Source: Ricinus communis (lineage: Eukaryota; Streptophyta; Magnoliopsida; Malpighiales; Euphorbiaceae). Taken from it: 64,000 bases of DNA. The DNA lies in NCBI RefSeq assembly GCF_019578655.1, contig NC_063263.1, positions 434,001 to 498,000 of the forward strand, written 5' to 3'. Below are positions 1 to 11,899 of this stretch, in pieces. Positions within the stretch are counted from its first letter, which is position 1, and the number at the start of each line of letters is the position of its first letter. The notes under the pieces were generated by a model. That model was not told where the DNA came from and made no database searches. It was given only the letters and a program-made list of their open reading frames with translations. A program made the position numbers and the translations under genes.

Positions 1-284
1 TGGTGGCCCACATTTCAGTAGCAACTGTATATCGGGAGGTATATTTGCTTCTTCTTCTTCATCTAACCATGAACAGGTGGACTATATGGGAAGTTAGCCT
101 AGGCAGCAAAACAACTCGTACAGCAACACCTATAATCCGGGATAGAGAAACCATTTGAACTTTGGATGGAGGAACAATAACAACCAGGGGCCACTAGGAT
201 TTCAACGACTATATTAGTAGCTGCAACAATCTGTTCTCCCACCTCGGTCTCCTCAAACTCAAGAGAAAAAGCCTGACTTAGAGG
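1..284 (+). pseudogene. H1 gag fragment (Athila-like Ty3/gypsy), zinc-finger tail
   Basis: The plus strand reads as the C-terminal part of a Ty3/gypsy gag: a GGPHFSSNC segment (the second half of a CX2CX3HX4C nucleic-acid-binding knuckle), then a Ser-rich stretch, a HEQVDYMGS motif and an Asn/Trp-rich tail with in-frame stops. The same motifs occur on the minus strand at 40238-40519 in the longer element H2, so the two belong to one family. Gag packages the element RNA into particles. The window edge truncates it on the left; on the right it is cut by the hAT insertion and resumes at 2038. Stops show it is dead. The Athila-like placement rests on this family's protease, env-like ORF and the tRNA-Asp PBS of its relatives. 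Confidence 0.8.
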
Positions 285-2029
285 TAGGGTTGAGCATGGA
301 TCTCGGTGACTCCCGCCCGAATCGAATAACCGTACCGAAAAATACCAGAACTGAAATAATCAAAAGTTTTAATAACCGAATTGAACCGATCCTAATTTTT
401 TTACTATTACGGTATGGTACTAGTTCTTTAGTAAAAACTGTACCAGAACCGTACCAGAATCGATCCGTCTTGTACTGATCCGGACCAAACCGTAGAACCG
501 AATTTTTTACATATATTTATTAATAATTATTTATATTATATAAATAATATATTTAAAATAACTATAATATTATAAAATACTTTATACTCTATAAAAAATT
601 ATTTTATATGTATCATTTATATAATTCAAGCAATTGTTATCGAAATAAAAAAATAATACATATTAAAAATAACTATAATATTATAATATACTTTATACTC
701 TATAAAAAAATAAGTTATATATATTAATATGTCACAGAGTATACTGATACTAGTAATCTAGTATACATACTATAATACTAGATTTAAAGTACTTGAAAGC
801 TAGGTGCAAATTAAAGTACTTGAAAGCTAAGTATACCATTTATTATGGTGAAAATGAGGCAAAAATTTTGGAAAAACATGGTGAAAACAACTTTAGAGTT
901 GATGGTGGATGAATACAAGATAATTGAGGATCAATTATATATGGGTGAGGTTGTAGGGAGCTCAGAAAAATCTACATATGATAGTGGGCCAAGTGATACG
1001 GAAACAGAAGAAGAGATTGATGAGTTCTTTTTAGAGAAAGAAGCGCAATAGAATTTGTCTAAGATATCTAAGTTAGATAGGTACTTCGAAGAATTTGCAG
1101 AAAAATTCACCATTGATTTAGATATCTTAGCATGGTGGAAGGTGAATTCAGTAAGGTATCCTATCTTGTCCAAGGTTGTACGCGATGTATTGGCTATCCA
1201 AGCTTCAACGATAGCCTCTGAATCTGCATTTAGTACTGAAGGACGAACTCTAGATCAATATAGAAGTTATTTACTTCCTACAACAGCGGAGGTCCTCATT
1301 TGTTGTCAAGATTGGCTTAGAAGTTCAAATAAACCTATCCAACTAGAAGAATCAATAGAGGATATTGAAAGCATAGAGTGAGGTAACATTTCTTTACTTC
1401 TTACATATGTTTTTTATTATTGATGCTGTTAAGTTTTATTGATGTAATATTTTACTTTATTTGTAGAAATTATGCAAGATCCTGAGATTGGTGAGTCCCT
1501 TATGCTAAGATTAAATGTGGAGTGCTAATTTTGAAGGGAGGTAATAACATTCATTTTCTAATTTTGGACATGTCTTTTAGTGCTACATAAAGTTTGTAAA
1601 TTTATTTATTTTAATGATTGTCATCTGCAAAATATTTTTATGCTAGCAGTAACATATATTTTAATAGTTTGTATTTGAATATTGAATAAATTATTATATT
1701 TACAAGTGACTGAATTGCAAAACAGGTTGTTCAAGAATGTGATTGCAATTCTAATTCAGATTTTCATGCTACTTTCTTTAGGTTGGTAATCATATTTTCT
1801 CTAAATGTATTTGATTAAAGATGAGATTAAAATTGTGTTCTTTAAATATTTTAGAATAAAAAATAGCACCAAACCGAACTATATTTAACTGTAAAATTGG
1901 TACAATACGGTATTGGATCCTTTTATATTTGGTACGGTACTGGTACCTTCAATTTTAAAATAACCGAGATTTGATATGGTACTGGTGATTTATAGATAAC
2001 CGAATTGGACCGATCCATGCTCAGCCCTA
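285..2029 (+). mobile_element. hAT-superfamily DNA transposon, internally deleted
   Basis: The element begins tagggttgagcatggatc and ends with the imperfect inverse gatccatgctcagcccta, giving about 18-bp terminal inverted repeats. It is flanked by a perfect 8-bp target duplication, cttagagg, at 277-284 and 2030-2037. An 8-bp duplication with short inverted ends is the hAT signature. Subterminal copies of an AACCGAATTGRACCGAT-like motif lie inside both ends. The interior holds only the C-terminal part of a transposase (845-1381); most of the catalytic domain is missing, so movement would need a transposase supplied in trans. Removing it joins H1 gag (CTTAGAGG then AGTTG) exactly, which proves it is younger than H1. 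Confidence 0.93.
845..1381 (+). pseudogene. hAT transposase remnant with C-terminal dimerisation domain
   Basis: Two ORFs (845-1051 and 1055-1381) lie in the same frame, separated only by a TAG at 1049-1051. The first part is acidic, ending in a run of Glu and Asp. The second carries the hATC dimerisation core: a DILAWWK segment, RYPILSKV, then A-S-T-x-A-S-E-SAFST, R-TLDQYRS and a QDWLR end. These are the hallmarks of plant Ac/Tag-type transposases. The BED zinc finger and most of the RNase-H-like catalytic domain are absent, so this is a C-terminal relic of about 180 codons compared with roughly 650-700 for complete proteins. It belongs to the surrounding transposon rather than to a domesticated gene, since the terminal repeats and target duplication still bracket it. 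Confidence 0.88.
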
Positions 2030-3309
2030 CTTAGAGGAGTTGATGATGAAGTTTGTGTCCACTTCAAAGACCATATTCCACCATACGAACACAGCTCTTA
2101 GAAATCAATAGGCCTCCATTCAGAATTTGGAGAATCAAATAGGCAAGATTTCTAAGATGTTGGTTGAGAGGCAGCGGGGGACTTTGCAGAGTCCAACCCG
2201 AGAGAGCATGTGAATGCAATCACTTTGCAGTCACGTAAGTATATTCCTGGTTCTTCTTCTGTTTCTAATAATAATGTTGATGCGTAGGTAGATTCAAGCA
2301 TAAAGGTTGAAGATAATAAGGCGAAGGAACCAAAGAAGGAAGAGGCAAAGAAGATTCCATTGACGGAATACCAGCCCAAAATTCCATACCCTGCTAGGTT
2401 AAAGCAGGCGCAAGTACAACAATAGTTTGGTAAATTTTTTGATGTATTTAAACAACTGCATATAAACTTACCTTTCGTTGAAGCTATTTCGCAAATGCCT
2501 AGGTATGCAAAGTTCTTAAAGGAGATTCTCAGCAACAAAAGAAAGTTTGAGGACTTGGCATTTATGATGCTAACCGAAGAATGTTCGGTGACTTTCCAAA
2601 ACAAGTTACTGGAAAAGAAACATGATCCAAAGAGTTTTATTATCCCTTGTGTTATAGGTGACTTAACTATTAGTGATGCTCTAGCTGATTTAGGAGCTAG
2701 CTTTAATGTAATGTCATACAACCTGTTTGCTAAGTTGGGGCTGGGAGAGACAAAACCTACTAGGAAGAGTATACAACTAGCTGATAGGTTAGTCAAGTAT
2801 CCTAAGGGTATTGTAGAGAATGTGCTTGTTAAGTTGGATAAATTCATATTTCTTGTTGATTTTATGATCTTAGACATGGATGGTGAGAGTAGTGTACCTT
2901 TAATTCTAGGTAGACCTTTTCTTGCAACATCTAGGGTAATTATAGATGTATTAATATACTTAATGATGTTGTTGAGACACAGTTGTAGGAAATGTTGGTT
3001 GAAGACCTTCTACAAGTTACTTTGCCAATAGAAGATGAGCATGAGCTGTCAAATGAGAAAGAATTGGAGCAGCTTGAATTTTTGTTAGCAAATGAGCCAA
3101 GCGAATAAGATAATAAGTTTGTTGTAATTGACAGGATAAATGTGCAGAAGTTGAGGCTATCAATTGAGGAACCACTAGTTCTTGAGTTGAAAGAGCTCCC
3201 AAAGCATATCGACTATGCATATCTAGACAATGACAACAGTTTGTCTGATATTTCAGCAGTAGACTTAACACTCGATGTGAGGGAGATGACATTGCTCTCT
3301 CTAAGGAAG
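2030..3309 (+). pseudogene. H1 gag-protease region (Athila-like Ty3/gypsy)
   Basis: This continues H1 after the hAT insert. First comes the gag C-terminal spacer with stops, then an open stretch at 2495-3031. That stretch contains the retroviral-type aspartic protease: a PRYAKFLKEIL lead-in, TEECS, the catalytic ALADLGAS motif near 2680-2705 with Asp intact, KLGLGE, and the closing LILGRPFLA motif near 2900-2930. The protease cleaves the Gag-Pol polyprotein. From about 3142 a linker follows (LELKELPKHIDYAYL), which in this family precedes reverse transcriptase. It is cut at 3309 by the solo LTR and resumes at 5427. Neighbouring frames carry stops and a frameshift after LGRPFL, so it is inactive. 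Confidence 0.86.
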
Positions 3310-5421
3310 TGTCATGACCCCACCCGTGGACCCGTGACCGACACTAGGGAATGGGTAGGCTTAAGGCCACCGAATCCCGTAGTAAGCCTCAAACTCACTA
3401 ACTCAATCAAACCTCATCTCAAAATTAATATTATTTAAGCCATAAATTACCTTAATAGTTACATTCTACATAAATACTTCGGTCTGCCAGAAAAATTAGG
3501 CGAGACCCGAAACTCATAAAATTTACAACTGATACATCTACTATTATTACTGCGGAGAATCTAAGATTTTTTTTACAATTTGACATACCAAATCAAACAC
3601 ATCACCCGATGATGAAGGAGTTTGCCATCGAATAAGAGTCATGGAAGACTAACAATACTTGACGATCCGAAAATAATAGAAAATGGAGACCGCTACTTTA
3701 GAGTGAGCTAAAATCATATATCTAAAAATAGTTTCGAACATCTCAATATCACCTTATTTAATTTTAAAATAATTAATAAGTCATGCTAACCATACGTATC
3801 ATGTTAAAACATATGTGTCATGCCATGCTTAAACAAAAATTATTCCATATGCAACGGGACGGAGTACTTCAAAGAGAACCCTACTCCCACTCTAACATCT
3901 CGATTTATTTCAACACTTATGTCTCAACTAACCTCAACTCTAACATCTCAAACCTCTCATTCCAACAGATCGGCGCCCCGAGAGCAAAGCTCGACTGAGG
4001 ACCTTACCCATCTCAGGTCCACTTAACTCTCAACCTTAGCCTTTCTGGCTCTCTTATCCAACAAGACTGGGCGCCCAGGAGAGCATAGCTCGACACTGTG
4101 ACCTTACCTCCGGTCGGCCGTCACTTAAATTTCCAAATAAGCCAAGCCCCAGAGAGCAATGCTCGACCGTGGACCTTTACTCCCGGCAACCACACTCTAC
4201 TAAGCCCAGAGGAGCTGTATGCTCATGCAGTCCTAATCTTTCTTTCTTAAAATTTTACCTATTTACCCTTTCCCTATCTCTCTCGGGGATTTATATTAGA
4301 ACACTCATCCAACACTTATGTTCTAACGTCAGTCCCATCCCGAGTCATCATGCAATATTAGAATTGGTGATAAAGAAAAACATATTTAAATGATAATTAA
4401 AAGCATCATGCAAATAATAATAATAATTAAATAAAAAATTAAAATTTGCAAATAAATAATCACAGTAGCAATTAAATTTTATGCATGACACATGCATAAG
4501 CGATATATGACTTTAACTCACCGGTTTGGCGACCTCCTAACTCTGCCTCTCCCAAGTAGGCCCCTGGCCTGCTGACCAGCCGTAACAAATGCAGACTATC
4601 TAGTCATGGAAAACAATTTATCAAAATCAAACAATCGATCATTAATCCTAGGTCTAGACTCCTAGACTGACCGCTCAAGAATCTCGACTCGGAGAATTCT
4701 CACCAAAATCCAGTAACCTCCCTACAACACCTGGACATTACCCCCGAACTTTTCCTTATTACAATTTGGTCCCTCAACTTCCTTAATTACTTACAATCTC
4801 ATCTTACAGAATTCCAATTTAACCCCTAAACTTTCCTTTATCCTTTCAATTAAGCCCTTAACTAATTAATTTGGGCCAAAACCGAATTATTGAAAATACA
4901 CAATTACACAAATACCCCTGACTGACATATTTATTTACGAAAATACCAAACTCACAAATTTCCATTAAACCCTCACAAAAATAAAATTATACTTTTAATC
5001 CTTATTCCAAAATAATCCTCCAATTAAATCCTACACACAATTAAATTAAATAATCAATTTCCAACTCAAAATTTAATACTACTAATCAATTATAATACCA
5101 ATTTTCTCCAAAATTCTTTTATAAACATCCCTCGCAATTTCTACCATAATTTTTTTCAATATGTAATTTTATTTATATATATATACATTTGGGAAAATTT
5201 TGAATAACCAAATAAAAATATAATTTATTCCTCAAATAATTTATTTAATTAACTCCTTAAAAATCAAACTAATTGGATATGGAAAATAACTCATTTGTTT
5301 GTCTAACATAAAAATTCAAAATTTGTATTTAAATCATTCCAATTAAACCGAATAAAAATAAAGCTAAAATTAACTTAAATAAAAACTCATTATTAAATAT
5401 ATAAAATTTTCGGGTGTTACA
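3310..5421. mobile_element. Solo LTR, 2112 bp, of an unidentified LTR retrotransposon
   Basis: The insert begins tgtcatgacc and ends cgggtgttaca, i.e. TGT...ACA, and is flanked by a perfect 5-bp target duplication ggaag (3305-3309 and 5422-5426). No internal coding region, second LTR, PBS or polypurine tract is visible, so a solo LTR left by LTR-LTR recombination is the simplest reading; an unusually long terminal-repeat-in-miniature element is the alternative. Between about 3970 and 4225 a short motif recurs about four times (gagcaNNgctcgac followed by a gaccttac-like block). The right third is very AT-rich. Transcription direction is not resolved. Its removal rejoins the H1 linker to the H1 RT start in the AFAWKN context. 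Confidence 0.85.
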
Positions 5422-5580
5422 GGAAGTATCAAAAGGCATTTGCTTGGAAGAATGCTGACATTCCAAGGATTAGCCATACTTATTGCTCACCCAAGATTCT
5501 AATGGATGATATCCATAACCTGGCAGTTTAACCACAGTGCAAGTTAAACCCGAAAATAAAGGGAGTGGTCAACGAGTTCA
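5422..5580 (+). pseudogene. H1 reverse-transcriptase start, truncated
   Basis: Translation gives KYQKAFAWKN, then DIPRISHTYCS, a PQCKLNP motif and KGVVNE. These match the conserved approach to Ty3/gypsy RT seen in H2 at about 38640-38760 (VQPQCRLNPNMKEVV). A stop lies in the middle. The homology ends near 5577, where the sequence jumps to the spacer that in H2 follows integrase (about 29970). The catalytic RT palm, RNase H and nearly all of integrase, about 8 kb of H2 including its insert and some 3.5 kb without it, are therefore missing in one deletion. Confidence 0.8.
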
Positions 5581-6171
5581 GCTAAATGACTCAAGGAAAA
5601 AAGAAGCGCTTTTGAGAGACACCCTAACTTTTATTTTATGTTTTTAACATTTTGATCATTGGTTTCAAAATATTTTCCTAGTTTTAGTCCATTTTGGTAT
5701 TTGACTCTACTCTTTTCTTTAATTTCTTTAGTTATTTCTGTAATTTTTGGTATTGTTTCTTATTTTCATCAATCGCCTTATTAATTTTCTTATTTCATTA
5801 AATTCGTCATGTTTGTTGAATTTTATCGTTGTTTCGTTGAATTTCTTCTTTTTCTTTTAATTTTGATTTGCTATTATTGTTTTAATCTGCTTTATTCATT
5901 ACTTTTGTTCATATATTTTTTTTATTTCTTCTTTTTTGCCTTTGAATTGCCCTATTGTCGCTATTTAGTATAGTTTGAACTTGTTAGATTGTAAGCTGGT
6001 TTGGTGAATTAGTCATTATACTGTTGGATTGGAAATTGACTAATGCAAATATGCTGAGAATATGTTAAATTGTTGTTATATTACGGTTAAACTGCTGTTG
6101 TTATTGTAATGATTGTCTGTTTGGTGCTAGAATTACTGTTTTGGCAAGAGTTTTGATTAATTTCCATGCAG
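5581..6171 (+). other. H1 pol-env spacer with a conserved leader-intron-like segment
   Basis: The spacer opens with aagcgcttttgagagacacc, the block that in all related elements here follows the end of pol. It then becomes T-rich. From 5697 (ttttg|gtattt) to 6171 (tttccatgcag|gt) it looks like a plant U-rich intron of 475 nt ending in a strong pyrimidine-plus-AG acceptor. The same donor and acceptor positions occur in H2 (29182 to 28714, minus). H1 lacks the roughly 660 bp containing the TATA box that H2 has upstream of the donor. No ORF is supported here. Confidence 0.6.
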
Positions 6172-7060
6172 GTATTATAGCTGATCGGCGTGAGAGAACC
6201 CGGAAGATGGGTGTCTCTAAGAGAAGGCGTTCAGACTCCCTGAACAGCCTGCACCACCTGCACCTAGAGCTCCAGCTCCCGCAAGACACAAACTTTTACA
6301 GTTTTAGAGCCCCGCTGACGAGGCTCATTACCAGTAGCTGCGATATAAATAATTAGACTATGGGAGATGCATAGACTGGTAGGCATTGGAGATAGTTGGC
6401 CTAACTATTGAGGTTCGAGAGTTACTTCAGACTCCACCTTTTAAGGACTTCTTCGGTATTGTGGAGCCCATTTACAGAGAGCTCATACTTGAGTTCACCT
6501 CCACTTTCTTCCTTCAGACGCAGATCAAGGACTGGTCTCAGCTAGAGGCCATTTCATTTCGGTTAGGAGGATGGACTTGTATGATAAATATTCTTCAGTT
6601 TGATGTTGCACTTGGCCTCTATGACCAGACGACCATAGATTCAGATGATTTCAGAGGTTCATTATACAACTTGGGAGTTTTTTTTGATAAGGCCTGGGAG
6701 ACCATCTTAGAGGTGGACGAGCCTTACTACTTGTGCAAGTCCAAGGCGTCCAACCTCTTTGATAGCCTGTGAGGAAATCAACCGAGACCCCGTTAGTAGC
6801 GACGAGCGAGAGCGGATTGGGGGTTATCTTCACTGCCTGCTAACATATACATTGATAGGTCGAGGGGACAGCTTTGGAGTGGTCACCCAACCTGATGTAT
6901 TCTGTTTATGGGCCTTGTATCAGAGGAGGAGCGTGGACATGGAGTATGTGTAAGCCAAGCAGTGCAAGACTGTTATTGGGGACCCGAAGAAGACTTATCT
7001 ATTTCGGACCTTATGTGACCAGGATTGCTAGGAGGATGGAGCTACTAAAGTGCAAAAAGT
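6172..7060 (+). pseudogene. H1 env-like ORF (ATHILA ORF-1 type), decayed
   Basis: The reading frames at 6141-6356, 6386-6772 and 6874-7062 together resemble the third ORF of Athila-type elements, placed downstream of pol where retroviruses carry env. Visible landmarks are LTxEVRELLQTPPF, then FFGIVEPxYRELxLEFTSTFF, an FRLGG segment, FDVALGLYDQ and a DKAWETIL block. The same series occurs on the minus strand at 27.2-28.7 kb in H2. The start codon corresponding to the H2 ATG (28708) is ATA here. Several frameshifts split the frame, and the sequence diverges from H2 near 7050. The product's function is unproven in plants. Assignment is by position and the EVREL...LEFTSTF signature; no homology search was possible. 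Confidence 0.62.
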
Positions 7061-7963
7061 AAATCTAGCTATTACAATCCAGCCTACAACTAAAAATTAT
7101 AAAGAAAAGCCCTAAAACTAAGTTATAGTACACAAAATCGCCAAAAATGCATCGAAAACTTGTAAAAATTCGAAAGTCAGATGAAAAGGGAGCTAAGCCA
7201 ATCGGCTCAACGCAGAGCCAATTGGCTCTACACAAAGTTGAGCAGCTCTAGGGCCTTCTCCAAGCTAGTTTCTATGATTCCTTTACAATTCTCACGTCCC
7301 ATAGCCAATTTTACATGCACATAAGGTAAAAGATTAATTAGAACATGAAAGGAATAAAATAAAAAAAATAAATAACATCAGATTAAACCAGAAACCCTAA
7401 AAAGTCATGCAAACCTTAAAAGTTTGAAAACACAGTAAACAAATATGGCAGATTAATCATATAACCCTAATAAACTAATTTGATTACAAAATTATAAGAA
7501 AAATACAAATCTAATCATATAATCCTAATTATGTGAGTAATCAAATTCAAAACCCAAAGGTAGACATATTATTTCAATACCCTAGTGTTCTTATTATCAA
7601 ATTCTAAAACCCAATAAATCAGTAACATACTAATCCATAAAAGAACCCTAATCTAATCACATTAGTCATGAAAATAAGATAGAGAAGAAACCCTAATCAT
7701 GTTTCTAAGAGAAAAGAACATAAAGAACAGTTTAATAGGGAAATGATGTTGATGAATGTTTGGGAAACTCTCAGGTTGTCACCATAGTTGATTGTTCTGT
7801 AAGTCTTAAGAGATGATGAAACAGTTTAATTGAGAAAGCTTTTATCATTTCCAAATCTTGAGTTCTTTCTGATTGACCTTCCTCCTTAGTTACTAAAAAC
7901 CTTATGCTTTAAAATGAACATAGGTTTTTTAATCATAGTATTTCAATCGATGTTATTGTTACC
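7061..7963. other. Unassigned AT-rich host segment left of D1
   Basis: No coding signal is supported. The segment is interrupted at 7963 by D1 and continues at 14538 (target duplication ttacc). On the minus strand, 14560-14570 reads as a TATA box (ctataaatag), so the combined host may be part of an LTR or promoter on that strand. A short tandem array with CCAAT boxes is annotated separately at 7196-7253. Confidence 0.4.
7196..7253. repeat. 20-bp tandem repeat with CCAAT boxes, copy 1
   Basis: Three consecutive units of about 20 bp can be read: agccaatcggctcaacgcag, agccaattggctctacacaa, then a degenerate third. Each good unit carries AGCCAATYGG, which fits the plant NF-Y (CCAAT-box) consensus. 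The second is also a palindrome (AGCCAATTGGCT). Two more arrays with the same period and consensus occur at 16211-16290 and 18350-18430. Confidence 0.7.
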
Positions 7964-9502
7964 TGATAGGCTCTTTATGCAACCTACACCTAAGGCAGTG
8001 AACCTACCGATGCAGTCTAGCACTAGTGAGTATCAAGGTCGTATCCCTGGAGATCGGGTGAACCTAGAGTTACATCGTCTTTGCTGTAGATGCGAATAGG
8101 GTGTGAAAGTTCTAGCGCACACCTAATGGTTATGGTTAGTGCAAATAAGTAAATAAAGAACAACAATCAAAAGACAATTACAAAGAGAGAAACAAACCCA
8201 ATAGGGAGCCCCAAGTGATGGAATTCTAAAGATGGATTTTATGGATTGCCGATCTTGCTTACGTGCCTGTTTAAATCCTAATTGAACGGTGCTCTCTCGA
8301 GCTTACAGTTCCTAAACCCCACTAACCTAATGGAATCTCTTCCCATCGGACATTACTAGCATTAAGTATGATTTAAAACTATTAAGAGTTATTAATTCTT
8401 AATCCGTGAGTAAATCAACCTTATCTCTAAGTGTTAACTACCGGTCCTTACTATTCAATGTCCAGTTGTAACAAGCATTTCTCAATGTCAAGAAACAACC
8501 CAATAAAATAAAATTAATTCAACGTCTCAAATTAACTGAATCAAACTTTTATTACTAAATAGCAAGAAGATTGCAAGAATGACAATTATAAAACTAACAA
8601 TTAAGCATAATTCATCAATAAAGGTGAACCCCAATGGGTTCAAAAGATCTAGCTACTCATGTTCATGGTTAAAGCAATTAGGGAACAAAATAAGGAAAAG
8701 AAAATTAAAGGCATGTACACCCCTTCTCTTTCAAGCTAAATGAGAGAAACCCTAAATTTGCAAATTCAAATCTCAAACCCTAGTTGCCTCTTGAATGCTC
8801 CCAAAGTTTGTCTTGATCTTCAATTCGATGTTGGAACAAGTGAAATCCCTCCTTCAATTGATGAAATTGATCTCTCAAGGTCTACAATTGAGGTATTGAT
8901 AACAATTGATTAAGATTATGGTGTGTTCTTGGAATTGAGTCCAAAATTCATCTCCTCTCCAAAAGAACTCAAAATTGCCTCATAGTCAAGGCATGGAGAT
9001 GATATGCCGGACGCGAGGTGATGATTGACCTCAAACGAACCGCGAATCCGAGCGATCTGTGAGTGATTGACAGCATCGCAATGTGAGTGATTGACAAAGC
9101 TGATGTCTTGGTTGATGATCGGTAGTCAAAGGCGACTAGTACAGTCGTGCGTCTTGCGATCGCGAGCTTTCAAGGTAGCGTCGAATCCGCAACACTGTGA
9201 GCCACCACCCCGGAGGCCATGGTGGCTGGGCGTCTGAAATGGCACAATTGGGGACAAATTGTAATTCAAAGACGGCCGGAGTCCAGGCCGTGCTCAACCC
9301 TCGGGGTGCTAGTTCTCACCCAATTTGATGGATTTTGGTCCGTAATCACACGTATTTCCCTCGATTATTGATGTTGTCCTTCGAAAATGACCTGAAACGA
9401 GAAAGGAAACAAAAGACAGGTGATTGTAGCATAAAACGGGATAATCATGCATAAAAATGTAAACAATCGGGCATGAAAACATGTGTAGTATGATGCTTAT
9501 CA
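7964..9502 (-). repeat. D1 3' LTR (D-type)
   Basis: 1539 bp, beginning on the minus strand TGATAAGCATCATACTACAC and ending in GAGCCTATCA. Its R-U5 half carries blocks shared with the A, B and C LTRs (cttagagataagg, ggaagagattcc, ggtttagg, and a ctcgagagaga-like loop). A second D LTR is the partial copy at 13707-14532, and a third is the solo LTR at 48352-49752, which confirms the ends. Confidence 0.88.
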
Positions 9503-11420
9503 AATTACCCCACACTTAAACTTTTGCTTGTCCTCAAGCAATCAACAACTTACTCCTCAAACAGATACCAAATAACTCAATCAAATGCATTGCAGGAGGT
9601 TAGCTGAAAACAAATTTCAAAACTCCATAATGATTTTTCCCAAAATCCCCAAATTACTAAATCCTTAAGAGAGAGAACAAACTTAATAAAGTTGCTAAAG
9701 TTAAAATGACAAACCATCTAAATTGAGAAATTGAGAACCATGCCTCACAAGATGTCACTCAAAACACACAAGTGTATATAGGTGAAAGAAGATCGCCAAG
9801 CTCTCAACGCAAAAATACAGAAAAAGTGCTTACCATAGGCTTGCTTATAGATCCAATCTCCACTACTACGAAATAATCAATAATCATGATCAAAGGGTCT
9901 TGAGCCAGTTTGTAATGGGGTTAAGGTAGGGTATGTATAAATATGGAAAGTAGGCTACAAGTTGCTGGAAGTTAAGCAAGTAATGCAAGAAAGTAACGAA
10001 GGATCAAGTGTTGTACCAAAATGAACACTAAGTTGCTCTAAAAATAAGATGATGCTCAAAATGAACTAAATTAATACTCTTTTTTTTCTATTGAATATAT
10101 ATATATATACTATGTATATATATTACAACAGCTTATGTAGGGGTTGTTGGTTATTGACACAAACAATAAGACTGAATATCAAAAATTTTTTTTTTTAATT
10201 GAAGGGAGCATCTATGAAAAATCTAGCAACTTAGTGAAATATATGATTGCAGATTGATCCAAAATAAAATGCAGTATAAACTTACATAATTTCCAGCAAC
10301 AATGGTAGAAAGAATGGTCAAATGAATAGAAGTGATAAAATGAGTGTCACTGTTATTATTATCACGAAAGGAAAGGCTAAGGCTCAAAATTGGTTCACTA
10401 AGGGAAAAACAGGGTTAGGCTTTTTGGCCAAATTGTGTAAATCCTAAGTGCCCAAATCATCTCACGATTATTGACAATTCATGTAATCTCAAAAGATATC
10501 GTAAAGCAAGTTCTAGAAACAGAGATTCTACAATGCTCACTAATGAAAGAAAAGGGAGCATAATAGTGATGCACCAATTGGCTCAAAATCTCACCATTCG
10601 AGTGGGTTAAAATTGCATGAATTCTCAAACCAAAGTTTAAACAACAATCACAATAATAAGCAACAATATTAACAGTGTTCTATATCTAAGATAAAGTAAA
10701 ATGGAAGAATTTAAGGAAAAATACCTTTACATTGTTGGATTGTAATTAAGAGATCTGTTCATTGCCTTCTTCCAACAAGGTTCGATAAAAGCTATAAGGG
10801 AATCCATTCAAAGGAGAAAATCATTAACTAATCGATTAAAACAAAACTCAAGATAAGGATAGTAATAATGAATGGACTCAATCAATAAGGGACATTAAAA
10901 CAAGATAAAAGCAAGTAAAGATAAAATTGGTAAAAAACCTACTTGTGACTACTACCCCCCACTCAGGAAAAACAACCGTCCTCGGGGGTGAACAACAAGG
11001 TAGGCACTTCAAAATAAAATGAATAAAATACGATGGAAGCCTAATCATGTATGGGAGAGGTCAAAAGAAATTAGAAAAACTAAGAGAGAAAACAAGCGAC
11101 AAAAGAGATAAAAACTAGAAAGTCTCTGAATGAACACATCGCCGCGATGTACTGTAACACTTCAAAATATATATAGTCCTCAAAATTACGTACAAGCATC
11201 AAGTAGGCTAACTCTGCAAAATTCAAGAATAAACACATTCGAGCAACATTTAGTAAAAGGTTCAATAAGATAGCATCTCCTCAAAATCAAACTTACTAAA
11301 AACATATGGAAATATCTAGCTGCATGACTACATAAAATATAAAATAAAAAATAAAAATGTCAAAAATCGTAGTTAGAGTTAAGCATAAAATAGATTAGGA
11401 ATGCCCCCGAAGGTGCTTCT
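9503..11420 (-). other. D1 3' non-coding region with polypurine tract and hairpin
   Basis: Directly beside the LTR, plus-strand aaattaccccacac is the complement of a GTGTGGGGTAATTT polypurine tract, the primer for plus-strand DNA synthesis. Next to it lies gcttgtcctcaagc, a short hairpin found at the same place in A1, A2, A3 and A5. The rest is AT-rich with no supported ORF; the poly(A/T) and (TA)n runs near 10080-10130 and 10190 are simple repeats. The region resembles the 3' regions of H2 (25.9-27.2 kb) and of the A elements in order of short motifs. Confidence 0.65.
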
Positions 11421-11469
11421 TTTGTTCGAGTCGCCTAAATGGACTCGGATCGATTCACTCGCATCGCGG

Positions 11470-11890
11470 GCAAATTAAGAAGGTAGGCTCAATGTAAGTT
11501 GGGGCTCGAGGCATATAAGTGCAATGAAAAGGTCCGATGTCCGCAGGTAGATGACCAAGGAGGTGCTCTCTGGACCGATTTGGGATGTCCATTCATCCAC
11601 TCGAATTCGGCTAAGTGACCCGAAAACAAACTTGCAACTACCCTTCTCGGGTCTATCACAAAGACAAAGTCTCATATTGATACAAGTTATTTTTTCGGAT
11701 GAATAACACATACTAGTAGGGGAAGAAACATGTATAGCATCATCCATTTGTACATCTTGTGGTTGTGTATTACATGCAAGATCAATTCCATCAATACAAC
11801 AAATGGCATGAACATGGTTGGTGGAAGAACTATCAAATGAGGGTAAACTAAAAGTGACACGTCGTCCCCTACATTAAGTTCTAACTTCCC
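11470..11890 (-). other. D1 segment between protease and spacer, unknown ORF
   Basis: A 90-codon open frame (11747-11475) encodes a Cys- and Ser-containing protein that I do not recognise. It sits where the H elements have the linker before RT. The sequence then reaches the block at about 11400-11425 (minus: aagaagcaccttcgggggca), which corresponds to the aagcgcttttgggaggcacc spacer found after integrase in H2. Thus pol is deleted between protease and spacer. The ORF may be a chance frame. Confidence 0.35.
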
Positions 11891-11899
11891 CTCAAATAC

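Noticed and set aside
285..2029. hAT insert as a domesticated transposase gene
   Set aside because: Terminal repeats and target duplication are intact, the frame has a stop, and the catalytic region is missing.
2152..2877. Long minus-strand ORF of 241 codons opposite the H1 protease
   Set aside because: It is the antisense shadow of the protease frame; the plus strand carries all recognised motifs.
11080..11265. Hydrophobic 61-codon ORF that could suggest a small membrane protein
   Set aside because: It lies in the non-coding 3' region of D1, and similar frames are expected in T-rich DNA.
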